From assembly GCA_009936695.1 (NCBI GenBank), contig JAACEA010000229.1:1-5804 (forward strand): a stretch of 5,804 nt of DNA, given 5' to 3'. The notes under the pieces were generated by a model. The model was not told where the DNA came from. It searched no databases and worked only from the letters and a program-made list of their open reading frames with translations. This document shows positions 1-5,804 of the stretch, in pieces; the first letter of the stretch is position 1, and the number at the start of each line of letters is the position of its first letter. The translations under genes were made by a program, and so were the position numbers. The stretch comes from Planctomycetia bacterium (GTDB lineage: Bacteria; Planctomycetota; Phycisphaerae; Phycisphaerales; SM1A02).

Positions 1-7
1 CGCTCGG

Positions 8-13
8 TATACT
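8..13 (+). promoter_or_regulatory. Putative -10 element of the rpmE promoter
   Basis: TATACT matches the sigma-70 -10 consensus TATAAT at five of six positions and stands out in an otherwise very GC-rich stretch. The matching -35 element would fall before the first base of the window, so the promoter cannot be confirmed. If used, transcription would begin near position 20 and give rpmE a leader of about 75 bases containing two hairpins. Confidence 0.45.
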
Positions 14-25
14 TCTCGATTCTCC

Positions 26-89
26 GGAGCGTTCCGCTCCCCGACCATTCCGACGGCTTCGGCCGTCCCCTCCCCGAGCCCCTGGAGCG
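26..89 (+). promoter_or_regulatory. Structured rpmE leader with alternative pairings over the ribosome binding site
   Basis: Two local hairpins are visible. The first pairs GGAGCG (26-31) with CGCTCC (35-40) across a TTC loop. The second is a perfect 6-bp stem, GACGGC (52-57) with GCCGTC (62-67), closed by the very stable C(UUCG)G tetraloop. The GGAGCG word recurs at 84-89 and contains the rpmE Shine-Dalgarno GGAG (84-87). The same CGCTCC could therefore pair with either copy, leaving the ribosome site free or covered, with the UUCG hairpin inside the larger loop. Genes for bL31 in several phyla have known autoregulatory leaders (L31 leader families), so a leader here is plausible. The switching model is inference from 6-bp pairings and has not been folded computationally. 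Confidence 0.35.
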
Positions 90-93
90 TCCC

Positions 94-321
94 GTGAAGG
101 ACAAGATCCACCCCGAGTACCACCCCGAGTGCAAGGTCTACTTCCGAGGCGACGTCGTCATGACGGTCGGCGCCACGGTTCCGGAGATGCACGTCGAAGT
201 GTGGTCCGGCTCGCACCCCTTCTACACCGGCAAGAGCGCGTTCGTCGACACCGCCGGCCGAGTCGAGAAGTTCCAGCGCAAGTTCGCCGGCAACTACTTC
301 GACAAGAAGAAGAAGGACTAG
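94..321 (+). CDS. rpmE: 50S ribosomal protein L31 (bL31), zinc-free form
   Basis: This 75-residue protein is a component of the large ribosomal subunit, where bL31 helps bridge the two subunits near the central protuberance. The family is recognised by the N-terminal IHPEY (5-9), the HPFYTGK block (41-47) and [10 protein letters not shown] (51-60), all at normal bL31 spacing. Translation starts at a GTG with GGAG (84-87) six bases upstream; this start gives the standard bL31 N-terminus. The four zinc-ligand positions of E. coli L31 (C16, C18, C37, C40) are Y16, R18, W37 and S40 here, so this is a C-minus form that should not bind zinc. The only cysteine is C13. The tail is lysine-rich (KKKKD). 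It sits directly upstream of prfA, a common bacterial arrangement, but a terminator separates the two. Confidence 0.95.
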   Translation: MKDKIHPEYHPECKVYFRGDVVMTVGATVPEMHVEVWSGSHPFYTGKSAFVDTAGRVEKFQRKFAGNYFDKKKKD

Positions 322-375
322 CTCGCGGAGGGGATCGGTCCCCTCCCGCGTCGCCGTCCATCCCCGAACCCACCG

Positions 376-411
376 AGGCCCGTGCCGCATGAATGCGGCG
401 ACGGGCCTTTT
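376..411 (+). terminator. Intrinsic terminator after rpmE
   Basis: A 15-bp GC-rich stem pairs 376-390 with 393-408, with a single bulged G at 400 and a very small loop at 391-392 (functionally a TGAA tetraloop once the end pair opens). It runs into TTTT (408-411). The geometry is that of a Rho-independent terminator on the + strand, 55 bases after the rpmE stop. It should end most rpmE transcripts before prfA. prfA therefore either relies on readthrough or has its own promoter in the 52 bases between 412 and 463, where I see no convincing promoter. Confidence 0.85.
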
Positions 412-463
412 CGTAATGACCGCAGCCCGTCGAGCACACCCCGATTGAAGAGGCGCGGAACGC

Positions 464-1549
464 ATGGCCACGAACCTCCCCGACAACCTCCGATCGAAAC
501 TCGAAGAGCTTCGGGATCAGTATCAGGATCTGGGTCGGCGACTCGAAGATCCCGAAGTCCTCTGCGACCACCGGGAGGTGGCTCGCATCTCCGCCAAGCG
601 CAAAGCCCTCGCATCGGTCGTCGACGGCCTCGCGGCATTCGATGCCGCACGGGCCGAACACACCGAGTACGTCGCCGCGATCTCGGCCGGCGAGGATCCC
701 GAACTGGTCGCCCTCGCTCGTGATGAGATCCCCCGGCTGGAATCGACCATGGCGTCGCTCGCGGAGTCGATCCAGGCCGAGCTGGTCAGCGCCGATGACC
801 GGGCGGTCGGCTCCGTGATCCTCGAAATCCGCGCGGGCGTGGGCGGCGACGAAGCCGGTCTCTGGGCGGGCGACCTGCTCGAGATGTACCGGCGATTCGC
901 CCAGAACCGGGGCTGGCGATTCGAGGACCTCGAACTCTCGTCCGGTGATGCCGGCGGGATCAAGGCGGCGGTGATCCAGGTCGCCGGAGACGGCGTCTGG
1001 TCGGACCTCGCCTTCGAAGGCGGAACCCACCAGGTCAAGCGGGTGCCCGCCACCGAGACCCAGGGTCGGGTGCACACCTCCACCGCCACCGTCGCGGTGC
1101 TGGCCGAACCTGAAGCGGTCGATGTCGAACTGGACACCGCGGACGTGAAGGAATCGATCACCACGGCGCAAGGACCCGGCGGGCAGAACGTGAACAAGGT
1201 CGCGACCGCGGTCCACCTGATCCACGAACCCACGGGCATCGAGGTCCGGATGCAGGAGACCAAGAGCCAGGCCCAGAACCGGGAGAAGGCGTGGACCCTG
1301 CTGAAGGCGAGGCTCTTCGAACGCCAGAGGGCCGAACGGGACGCCGCACGATCCGCGGAACGCAACTCGATGATCGGCACCGGAAACCGGGCCGAGAAGA
1401 TCCGGACCTACCGCGCGAAGGAGAACATCGCGGTCGACCATCGGATCGGCGAAAGCGTCAATCTCGGAGGACTGCTCGGCGGCGATCTCCAGCCGCTGGT
1501 CGACGCGCTCCGCCGAGAGGAGACCGCACGGCGGCTCGCGGCGCTCTGA
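464..1549 (+). CDS. prfA: Peptide chain release factor 1
   Basis: RF1 is a cytoplasmic translation factor that recognises UAA and UAG in the ribosomal A site and triggers hydrolysis of the peptidyl-tRNA ester. At 361 residues it matches the family length (E. coli 360). Visible landmarks are an acidic N-terminal helical domain 1 (about 1-110), the conserved RAGVGGDEAGLWAGDL block (123-138), and RVPATETQGRVHTS (193-206) containing the RF1-specific tripeptide anticodon PAT (195-197). The catalytic GGQ (239-241) lies within GPGGQNVNK. Gln241 is the residue methylated by PrmC in other bacteria. RF2 would have SPF in place of PAT, so the RF1 assignment is firm. The ATG has a modest AAGAGG (448-453) ten bases upstream. 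prmC, often next to prfA, is not adjacent; the next gene converges from the - strand. Confidence 0.97.
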   Translation: MATNLPDNLRSKLEELRDQYQDLGRRLEDPEVLCDHREVARISAKRKALASVVDGLAAFDAARAEHTEYVAAISAGEDPELVALARDEIPRLESTMASLAESIQAELVSADDRAVGSVILEIRAGVGGDEAGLWAGDLLEMYRRFAQNRGWRFEDLELSSGDAGGIKAAVIQVAGDGVWSDLAFEGGTHQVKRVPATETQGRVHTSTATVAVLAEPEAVDVELDTADVKESITTAQGPGGQNVNKVATAVHLIHEPTGIEVRMQETKSQAQNREKAWTLLKARLFERQRAERDAARSAERNSMIGTGNRAEKIRTYRAKENIAVDHRIGESVNLGGLLGGDLQPLVDALRREETARRLAAL

Positions 1550-1598
1550 ACGCCGGCCCGACGTCGCCGTTCGCACCCGAGGACGCACGGTCCGGCGA

Positions 1599-2162
1599 TC
1601 AGCCCTCGATGACGTGTTCCGAGGCGTCGAGGAACGGCTCGATCCACTTCGTTTCGAATCGCTCCATGGCCAGCTTCAGGCTCTCGTCATCGATGCCCCA
1701 CAGGCAGGCCCGTGGTTCGAGCAACTCCGGATCCAGCAGGAGCTGGCAGGCGTTCTCGATCGCATACGCGCACGGAAGCCGGTTCGCGAAGAAGGCGCTC
1801 GCGGCGTTCACCGCGGGATCCCCGATCGCCACGGTGGGTTGCCGACGAAGCACGTCGTCATTCAGGAACCAGACGTCGGTCACCACGAGCGGGATCGGAC
1901 CACCGCGGTCCATCGCGAACCCGCGGTCGGCGAGGATCGATCGCATCCGACGGACCAGCAGGTTCGCCCACGGGCGATCCGTGATCTCCGCCCGAGGATG
2001 CGCCCCCACCACCACCGCGATCGCCCGCGACGCATCGAACTCGAGGTCCGGCGGAGTCGCGAGGCGTTCCTGTTCGAAGATCGAATCCGAGGTCATGACG
2101 GAGGTCCGGGGGGAATCGTCGATCGCGGTCGACGACGGCCGACCGACCAGCACCGGAATCAT
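1599..2162 (-). CDS. Hypothetical protein, family not recognised
   Basis: I do not recognise this 187-residue protein. It looks like a real gene: the reading frame is open, its codons favour G or C at third positions like its neighbours, and the residue pattern is that of a soluble alpha/beta protein. Visible parts are a hydrophobic strand AIAVVVGAHP (47-56), a basic helix around LLVRRMRSIL (68-77), a second strand PIPLVVTDVWFL (89-100), the turn VAIGDPAVN (111-119), and a C-terminal helical part ending in ERFETKWIEPFLDA (167-180). There is no signal peptide and no membrane segment. The start is uncertain. The ATG at 2162 is chosen because it clears the neighbouring gene, but only a weak GGTGG precedes it. 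The ATG at 2096 (165 residues) is also possible and would begin closer to the first strand. The gene converges on prfA (49 bases between stops) and diverges from the TPR gene. Confidence 0.6.
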   Translation of the reverse strand: MIPVLVGRPSSTAIDDSPRTSVMTSDSIFEQERLATPPDLEFDASRAIAVVVGAHPRAEITDRPWANLLVRRMRSILADRGFAMDRGGPIPLVVTDVWFLNDDVLRRQPTVAIGDPAVNAASAFFANRLPCAYAIENACQLLLDPELLEPRACLWGIDDESLKLAMERFETKWIEPFLDASEHVIEG

Positions 2163-2231
2163 CGACCGTTTGGCCACCGGAACTCGCGGATTGCATTTCG
2201 AAGTTCGTGCTCGCCAGCACGGATGCGGGTT

Positions 2232-2249
2232 GCGATCCAGTAGGATCGC
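2232..2249. promoter_or_regulatory. Perfect dyad upstream of the TPR gene (possible operator or leader hairpin)
   Basis: GCGATCC (2232-2238) and GGATCGC (2243-2249) form a perfect 7-bp inverted repeat separated by AGTA. It lies 34 bases before the TPR gene start, within the 121-base divergent region 2163-2283. Its size fits either a dimeric repressor site or a short RNA hairpin just upstream of the ribosome site. No convincing -35/-10 pair is visible around it. GATC-containing words are frequent in this sequence, so a chance match is possible. Confidence 0.25.
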
Positions 2250-2283
2250 GTGCTCACGTCCACCCCAACCCGGAGATTGAAAG

Positions 2284-3942
2284 ATGCTGCTCGCCGCACT
2301 CACCCTGGCCCTGCCCGTCGCTTCAGCGCCCCCGGCGCTTCCGGACGCGAGCATGCCCGCCCCGCCGATGATCCTCGAACGGCTCGGCGCCCACCGACGC
2401 CCGGTCGCGACCGAGTCCGAGCAGGCGCGACGCTGGTTCGACCAGGGCCTCGCCCTGATGAACGGCTACAACTTCGATGGGGCGATCGCCTCCTTCATGG
2501 AGGCGACCCGCCACGACCCCGACTTCGCGATGGCCTGGTGGGGCATCGCCTACGCGTCGGGCCCCAACCAGAACAACCCCGCGATCATCCCGCCCAAGGA
2601 CCAGTGGTCCCACGCCGCCGCGAAGAAGGCCTTCGATCTCCGGGCTCGCGAAAGCGACGCGAATCAGGCGTTGATCGAAGCGCTGGTGTCGCGGTACGAG
2701 TATCCGATGCCCGAGGATCTCACCGAGCAGAACGAGGCCTATCTCGCCGAGATGCGGAAGGTCGCCGAAGCCTTTCCGTTCGACCCGGACATCCAGACCT
2801 GGACCGCGGAGGCGATGATCACCCTCCAGCCCTGGGCGTACTGGAGCCTCGACGGCCAGCCGCTCGACCGCACCCCGGAATTCCGGGCGATCCTCGAAGG
2901 CGTGATGCGTCAGGACCCGCAGCACCCCGGCGCCAACCATCTCTACATCCACGCGATGGAAGCGTCACCGTGGCCCGAACTCGCGGAGCCGGCCGCCGAT
3001 CGCCTGATCGACCTCATTCCCGCCTCCGGCCATCTCGTGCACATGCCGTCCCACATCTGGATGCAGACCGGTCGCTACGACGACGCCGCGGAATGCAACC
3101 GACGGGCGGCCGCCCTCGACGACCAGTGGTTCGAAGGCGATCCGAACGCGGGCGAGTACCGCATCTACATGTCGCACAACCGACACTTCCTGACCTGGGC
3201 CGCGAGCATGCAGGGCCGTCGCCGCGAGGCGATCGCCTCGGCGAAGGCGATCTGGACGGAGGTTCCGCCCCCGCTCATGGAAGCGCTCGCGATGGCCACC
3301 GACGGCATCGCGGCATGCAAGTGGCACGCCCTCGTCCGCTTCGGCATGTGGGAGGACATCCTCTCCGAACCCGCCGATCCGGAGTGGGCGAAGGTCAACC
3401 ACTGCCTGCGGCACTACGCCCGCGGCGTCGCCTTCGCCAACACCGGCCGGATCGACGAGGCTCGAGCCGAAGTCGTCGCGTTCGACGAAGCGGTGAAGGA
3501 TCTCGACGGACTCGAGCGATTCCTCGGCAACCAGCCCGCGGTCGAGATCATGCCGCTCGCCCGACTCGTGCTCCGCGGCGAGATCGAATACAAGGCCGGA
3601 AACACGGACGTCGGGCTCGATCTGCTGAAGCAGGCCTGCGCCGCCGAGGAGGTGATCGTCTACGCGGAACCTGCGCCGTGGATGATGCCCGCCCGTCACG
3701 CCTACGGCGCCCTGCTGGTCTCGGAAGGCCGGTACGGCGATGCCGAGAAGGTCTACCTCCGTGACCTCGAGGTGTATCCCGCGAACGGCTGGGCGCTGCT
3801 CGGACTTCGCGAAGCGCTTCGCGGCCAGGGCCGCGACGACGAGGCGATGCGGGTCGATCAGTCGTTCCGCCGCGCCTGGAAGAGCGCGGACGTCATGCCG
3901 CCGGCGTCGTGCTACTGCGGAACGCCGGTCGCGTCCCGCTGA
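2284..3942 (+). CDS. Exported TPR-repeat protein with conserved histidine motifs
   Basis: This 552-residue protein begins with a hydrophobic stretch, LLAALTLALPVASAPP (2-17), resembling a signal peptide with a cleavage region after VASA, although the usual positive n-region is missing. The ATG is supported by GGAG (2272-2275) eight bases upstream. TPR-like helices are visible at about 50-83 (RWFDQGLALMNGYNFDGAIASF), 258-280 (following the QTGRYDDAAE turn), 376-402 and 466-527 (GRYGDAEKVYLRDLEVYPANGWALLGL). Between them are His-rich blocks: HPGANHLYIHAMEAS (214-228), HLVHMPSHI (250-258), and YMSHNRHF (295-302). From memory, similar HPGANHxYIH and HLVHMPxHI blocks recur in bacterial TPR proteins annotated only by their repeats, and I know of no assigned function. 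The histidines suggest metal or cofactor binding. The C-terminus has a CYC pair (543-545). It is apparently monocistronic, with a hairpin terminator 17 bases after its stop. Confidence 0.85.
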   Translation: MLLAALTLALPVASAPPALPDASMPAPPMILERLGAHRRPVATESEQARRWFDQGLALMNGYNFDGAIASFMEATRHDPDFAMAWWGIAYASGPNQNNPAIIPPKDQWSHAAAKKAFDLRARESDANQALIEALVSRYEYPMPEDLTEQNEAYLAEMRKVAEAFPFDPDIQTWTAEAMITLQPWAYWSLDGQPLDRTPEFRAILEGVMRQDPQHPGANHLYIHAMEASPWPELAEPAADRLIDLIPASGHLVHMPSHIWMQTGRYDDAAECNRRAAALDDQWFEGDPNAGEYRIYMSHNRHFLTWAASMQGRRREAIASAKAIWTEVPPPLMEALAMATDGIAACKWHALVRFGMWEDILSEPADPEWAKVNHCLRHYARGVAFANTGRIDEARAEVVAFDEAVKDLDGLERFLGNQPAVEIMPLARLVLRGEIEYKAGNTDVGLDLLKQACAAEEVIVYAEPAPWMMPARHAYGALLVSEGRYGDAEKVYLRDLEVYPANGWALLGLREALRGQGRDDEAMRVDQSFRRAWKSADVMPPASCYCGTPVASR

Positions 3943-3958
3943 ATCGTCCCGCGAAACG

Positions 3959-4002
3959 AATGATGACGGCCGTCGATCCCACGATCGACGGCCGTCGTCA
4001 TT
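3959..4002. terminator. Bidirectional hairpin between convergent genes
   Basis: A 20-bp inverted repeat pairs 3959-3978 with 3983-4002 around a CCAC loop, with one G-T wobble (3964/3997). It lies 17 bases after the TPR gene stop and 46 bases beyond the sulfatase stop on the other strand, so one element can serve both convergent genes. The stem ends in AAT/ATT on both sides, giving a short T run, but there is no long T tract on either strand (TTCCC on +, TTCGTTTC on -). The position and stem strength still make a transcription end point the natural reading. Confidence 0.7.
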
Positions 4003-4008
4003 CCCGGT

Positions 4009-4028
4009 CGTCCTTCGCTTCAAGGACG
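4009..4028. terminator. Secondary small hairpin near the sulfatase 3' end
   Basis: CGTCCTT (4009-4015) pairs with AAGGACG (4022-4028) around a 6-base loop, 20 bases beyond the sulfatase stop on the - strand. No T tract follows on either strand. It could act with the larger neighbouring hairpin in 3'-end formation or stabilisation, or it may be incidental. Confidence 0.25.
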
Positions 4029-4047
4029 CGAGCGGATCAAATGTCGG

Positions 4048-5691
4048 TCACTGGCCACGCTTGAGCGGCCACGGACGAACCCCGCACCGCTCGGCCCACG
4101 CGTCATACATCGCCATCATCGCCACGACGCGAGCGGGTTCCTCGGCCGCGAGATTCCGGGTCTCGGTTCGATCCGCGATCAGGTCGTAGAGCTCCCACGG
4201 ACCGCGATGGCGAGAGACGAGCTTCCAGCGGCCGCATCGCACGGCACGGTTCCCCTCGTGTTCCCAGTAGATCGCCTCGCGATCCACCACCCCGCCGCCG
4301 AAGGCCGGCGCGAGACTGACCCCTTCGACCGCCTCGACCGACCGACCGTCGATCTCCCGCGGTGCCTCCGCCCCGGCGAGGTCGAGGAACGTCGGGAGCA
4401 GATCGATCACGTGTCCCGGCGTGGTGCGGAGTTCGCCGCGGGCCTCGATGCCGGCGGGCCAGTGGACGATGCACGGACTCGCGATCCCGCCTTCGTGGAC
4501 GTGATGCTTGTAGAGCCGGAACGGCGTGTTCGAGGCGTTGGCCCAGGGCACGCCGTAGCTCTGGTAGCTCTCGTCGTCGCCGGGCATGACCTGCGGGTCG
4601 TTTCCCCGCGCGACCGGGCGACCGTCGTGGGTCTTCTCGGGAATGCTCAGGCTTCCCCACCGCGAGGTGATCTCCTCGGCGCAGCCGCCGTTGTCGGCGA
4701 TGAACACGAAGACCGTGTTCTCGTAGGCCCCCGTCTCCCGCAACGCGTCGACCACGAGCCCGAGCCCACGATCAAGCTGCTCGACCTGCGCCGCGTAGAC
4801 CTCCATCCGTCGCGCCTGCCACTCGGGATGCGTCACCTCCTTCCACGGCTTCACCCGGCCGTCCCGCGGCGTGATCGGCCAGTCCGCGTCGACGATGCCC
4901 ATCGCCTTCATACGCGCGTGTCGGGTCTCGCGCATCGCGTCCCACCCGTCGTCGTAACGGCCGGCGCACGCCTCGATGTCCGCGGGCCGGGCGTGAAGCG
5001 GCCAGTGCGGGGCGGTGTGCGCGACGTAGAGCAGGAACGGCCGATCATCGCCGGAGGCCGCGTGACGCCGGATGTAGTCGGCCGCCTCCTCGTTGATGCG
5101 GTCGGTGTAGTGGAAGTCCTCGCGGTCCCGCTCGATGTAGTCCTCACCCCGGGCGAGGGTGACCGGATCGTAGAAACTCCCGGCGCCGTGAATGGTGCCG
5201 TAGAAGGACTCGAAGCCCCGGTCGACCGGCCAGTTCGTGCGGATCTCGGGCTCGACCGATTCGCGCGGCTTCCCGAGGTTGTGCGTCACGTGCCACTTTC
5301 CGCTCATGCCGGTGGCGTACCCCGCGGCGCCGAGCGACTCCGCCATGGTGGCGCTGTCGCGGGCGAGTTCGCCGCGATAGCCCGGCGATCCGCGGTCGTC
5401 GACCATGTGCCCGACGCCGGCCTGATGCGCGTAGCGGCCGGTCAGAAGCGCCGCCCGGGTCGGACAACAGCGGGCGGTGTTGTAGAAGCTGGTGAACCGA
5501 AGGCCGTTCGCGGCGAGGCGATCGAGGTTCGGGGTGCGGATCTCGCCACCGAAACAGCCGATGTCCGAGTATCCCATGTCGTCGGCCATCACCAGCACGA
5601 AGTTGGGACGGTCGTCCGGGTCGCGCGGCGCTCCGTCGCAAGCGAGCGCGGTGGCGGCCACGACGAACGCAAGCGAGTCCAGAAGCACCAT
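4048..5691 (-). CDS. Arylsulfatase, formylglycine-dependent (AtsA type)
   Basis: This 547-residue enzyme should hydrolyse sulfate esters in the periplasm or outside the cell. The sulfatase signature C-x-P-x-R is C75-C-P-T-R79, followed by the usual AALLTGR (80-86); C75 would be converted to the formylglycine nucleophile. Other family residues are present: D37 and D38 in MADDMG and D333-N334 in IADNGG (calcium ligands), K132 and H134 in GKWH, H229 in TAPHWP, and K395 before HEGG (399-402). The length fits AtsA-like arylsulfatases. The N-terminus LLDSLAFVVAATALAC (3-18) is hydrophobic. It may be a Sec signal or a poor lipobox (ALAC, with A rather than L/V/I at -3), so the anchoring is unclear. 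The start is supported by GGAG at 5699-5702, seven bases before the ATG. The natural substrate cannot be told from sequence; in planctomycetes sulfated algal polysaccharides are typical. No formylglycine-generating enzyme gene is in the window. Confidence 0.93.
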   Translation of the reverse strand: MVLLDSLAFVVAATALACDGAPRDPDDRPNFVLVMADDMGYSDIGCFGGEIRTPNLDRLAANGLRFTSFYNTARCCPTRAALLTGRYAHQAGVGHMVDDRGSPGYRGELARDSATMAESLGAAGYATGMSGKWHVTHNLGKPRESVEPEIRTNWPVDRGFESFYGTIHGAGSFYDPVTLARGEDYIERDREDFHYTDRINEEAADYIRRHAASGDDRPFLLYVAHTAPHWPLHARPADIEACAGRYDDGWDAMRETRHARMKAMGIVDADWPITPRDGRVKPWKEVTHPEWQARRMEVYAAQVEQLDRGLGLVVDALRETGAYENTVFVFIADNGGCAEEITSRWGSLSIPEKTHDGRPVARGNDPQVMPGDDESYQSYGVPWANASNTPFRLYKHHVHEGGIASPCIVHWPAGIEARGELRTTPGHVIDLLPTFLDLAGAEAPREIDGRSVEAVEGVSLAPAFGGGVVDREAIYWEHEGNRAVRCGRWKLVSRHRGPWELYDLIADRTETRNLAAEEPARVVAMMAMYDAWAERCGVRPWPLKRGQ

Positions 5692-5712
5692 GCGGGATCT
5701 CCAGGCGGTCGA

Positions 5713-5804
5713 TCAGTGCGGCAGCGGGAAGCGTTCGCAGAAGCGGCGGATCTCCTCACGAACCTCGCTGCAGGTCGCTGGATCTCCGCCGGAGGTCATG
5801 ACGC
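5713..5804 (-). CDS. glyA: Probable serine hydroxymethyltransferase, C-terminal fragment
   Basis: Only the last 29 complete codons of this gene lie in the window; the rest is upstream on the - strand beyond position 5804. The readable end goes TSGGDPATCSEVREEIRRFC and closes with ERFPLPH and a TGA at 5713-5715. A charged helix of the form VRxEVRxLCxRFPLP at the extreme C-terminus is typical of GlyA, the PLP enzyme that interconverts serine and glycine while charging tetrahydrofolate with a one-carbon unit. That match is from memory of the family over a short stretch, so another protein is possible. The gene lies 21-22 bases upstream of the sulfatase in the same direction, suggesting cotranscription. 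Confidence 0.6.
   Translation of the reverse strand, partial: VMTSGGDPATCSEVREEIRRFCERFPLPH

Noticed and set aside
158..1588. A 476-codon open frame on the - strand antisense to rpmE and prfA
   Set aside because: It lies opposite two unmistakable translation genes. Its residues are Arg/Gly/Asp-rich in the manner of high-GC antisense frames, and it shows no recognisable domain.
1551..1597. CGCCGG (1551-1556) and CCGGCG (1592-1597) as a terminator between prfA and the convergent gene
   Set aside because: The arms are 6 bp, separated by 35 bases, and there is no T run on either strand; too weak to call.
2230..2246. TTGCGA and TAGGAT as a -35/-10 promoter pair for the TPR gene
   Set aside because: They are only 5 bases apart rather than about 17, and no alternative partner with proper spacing is present.
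2163..2354. Extension of the - strand hypothetical gene up to an ATG at 2354 (251 residues)
   Set aside because: This would overlap the start of the divergent TPR gene and its ribosome site, and the extra N-terminus has low-complexity composition with no ribosome site; 2162 or 2096 is more likely.
2250..3764. A 504-codon + strand frame overlapping the TPR gene, and long - strand frames at 2323-2952 and 2965-4023
   Set aside because: All are shadows of the TPR gene, which alone has a ribosome site, an export-like N-terminus and recognisable repeats. The shadow translations are dominated by Arg, Pro and Gly.
5634..5691. Sulfatase as a lipoprotein because of C18
   Set aside because: The residues before C18 are ALAC, lacking the L/V/I usual at -3 of a lipobox, so a plain signal peptide or anchor is equally likely; not called as a lipoprotein.
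1..5804. Mobile elements, CRISPR arrays, tRNA or rRNA genes, toxin-antitoxin or defence modules
   Set aside because: No direct-repeat arrays, transposase motifs, cloverleaf sequences or recognisable defence domains were seen on either strand; the content looks chromosomal and ordinary.

Overview
This GC-rich window (roughly two-thirds G+C by eye) carries four complete protein genes, one probably complete gene of unknown function, and the tail of a sixth gene. A Planctomycetota bacterium, perhaps of the class Phycisphaerae, fits best: high GC, GTG and ATG starts with short GGAG ribosome binding sites, a secreted AtsA-type sulfatase, and a His-motif TPR protein of a kind I associate with such environmental bacteria. 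The lineage is an inference from style and gene content, not a search result.

Positions 1-1549 are a housekeeping translation block on the + strand. It has a good -10 promoter element, a structured leader, rpmE (ribosomal protein bL31 in a form that has lost all four zinc cysteines), a strong intrinsic terminator, then prfA (peptide chain release factor 1, with clear PAT and GGQ motifs). prmC, which often follows prfA and methylates the GGQ glutamine, is not here. Instead a small convergent gene of unknown function lies on the - strand (about 1599-2162).

Positions 2163-2283 are a divergent intergenic region with a perfect 7-bp dyad. It precedes a 552-residue exported or periplasmic TPR protein (2284-3942) that has blocks of conserved histidines. 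A 20-bp-stem hairpin at 3959-4002 separates this gene from a convergent gene on the - strand.

Positions 4048-5804 are transcribed on the - strand. A fragment that looks like the C-terminus of serine hydroxymethyltransferase (glyA) is followed after 21-22 bases by a complete formylglycine-type arylsulfatase with its own GGAG site, so the two may be cotranscribed.

I see no mobile element, CRISPR array, tRNA, rRNA or obvious defence system. The most interesting item is the rpmE leader, where one CGCTCC segment can pair either with an upstream GGAGCG or with an identical GGAGCG that contains the rpmE ribosome binding site. This would suit an autoregulatory ribosomal-protein leader, but it is a prediction from short pairings only.
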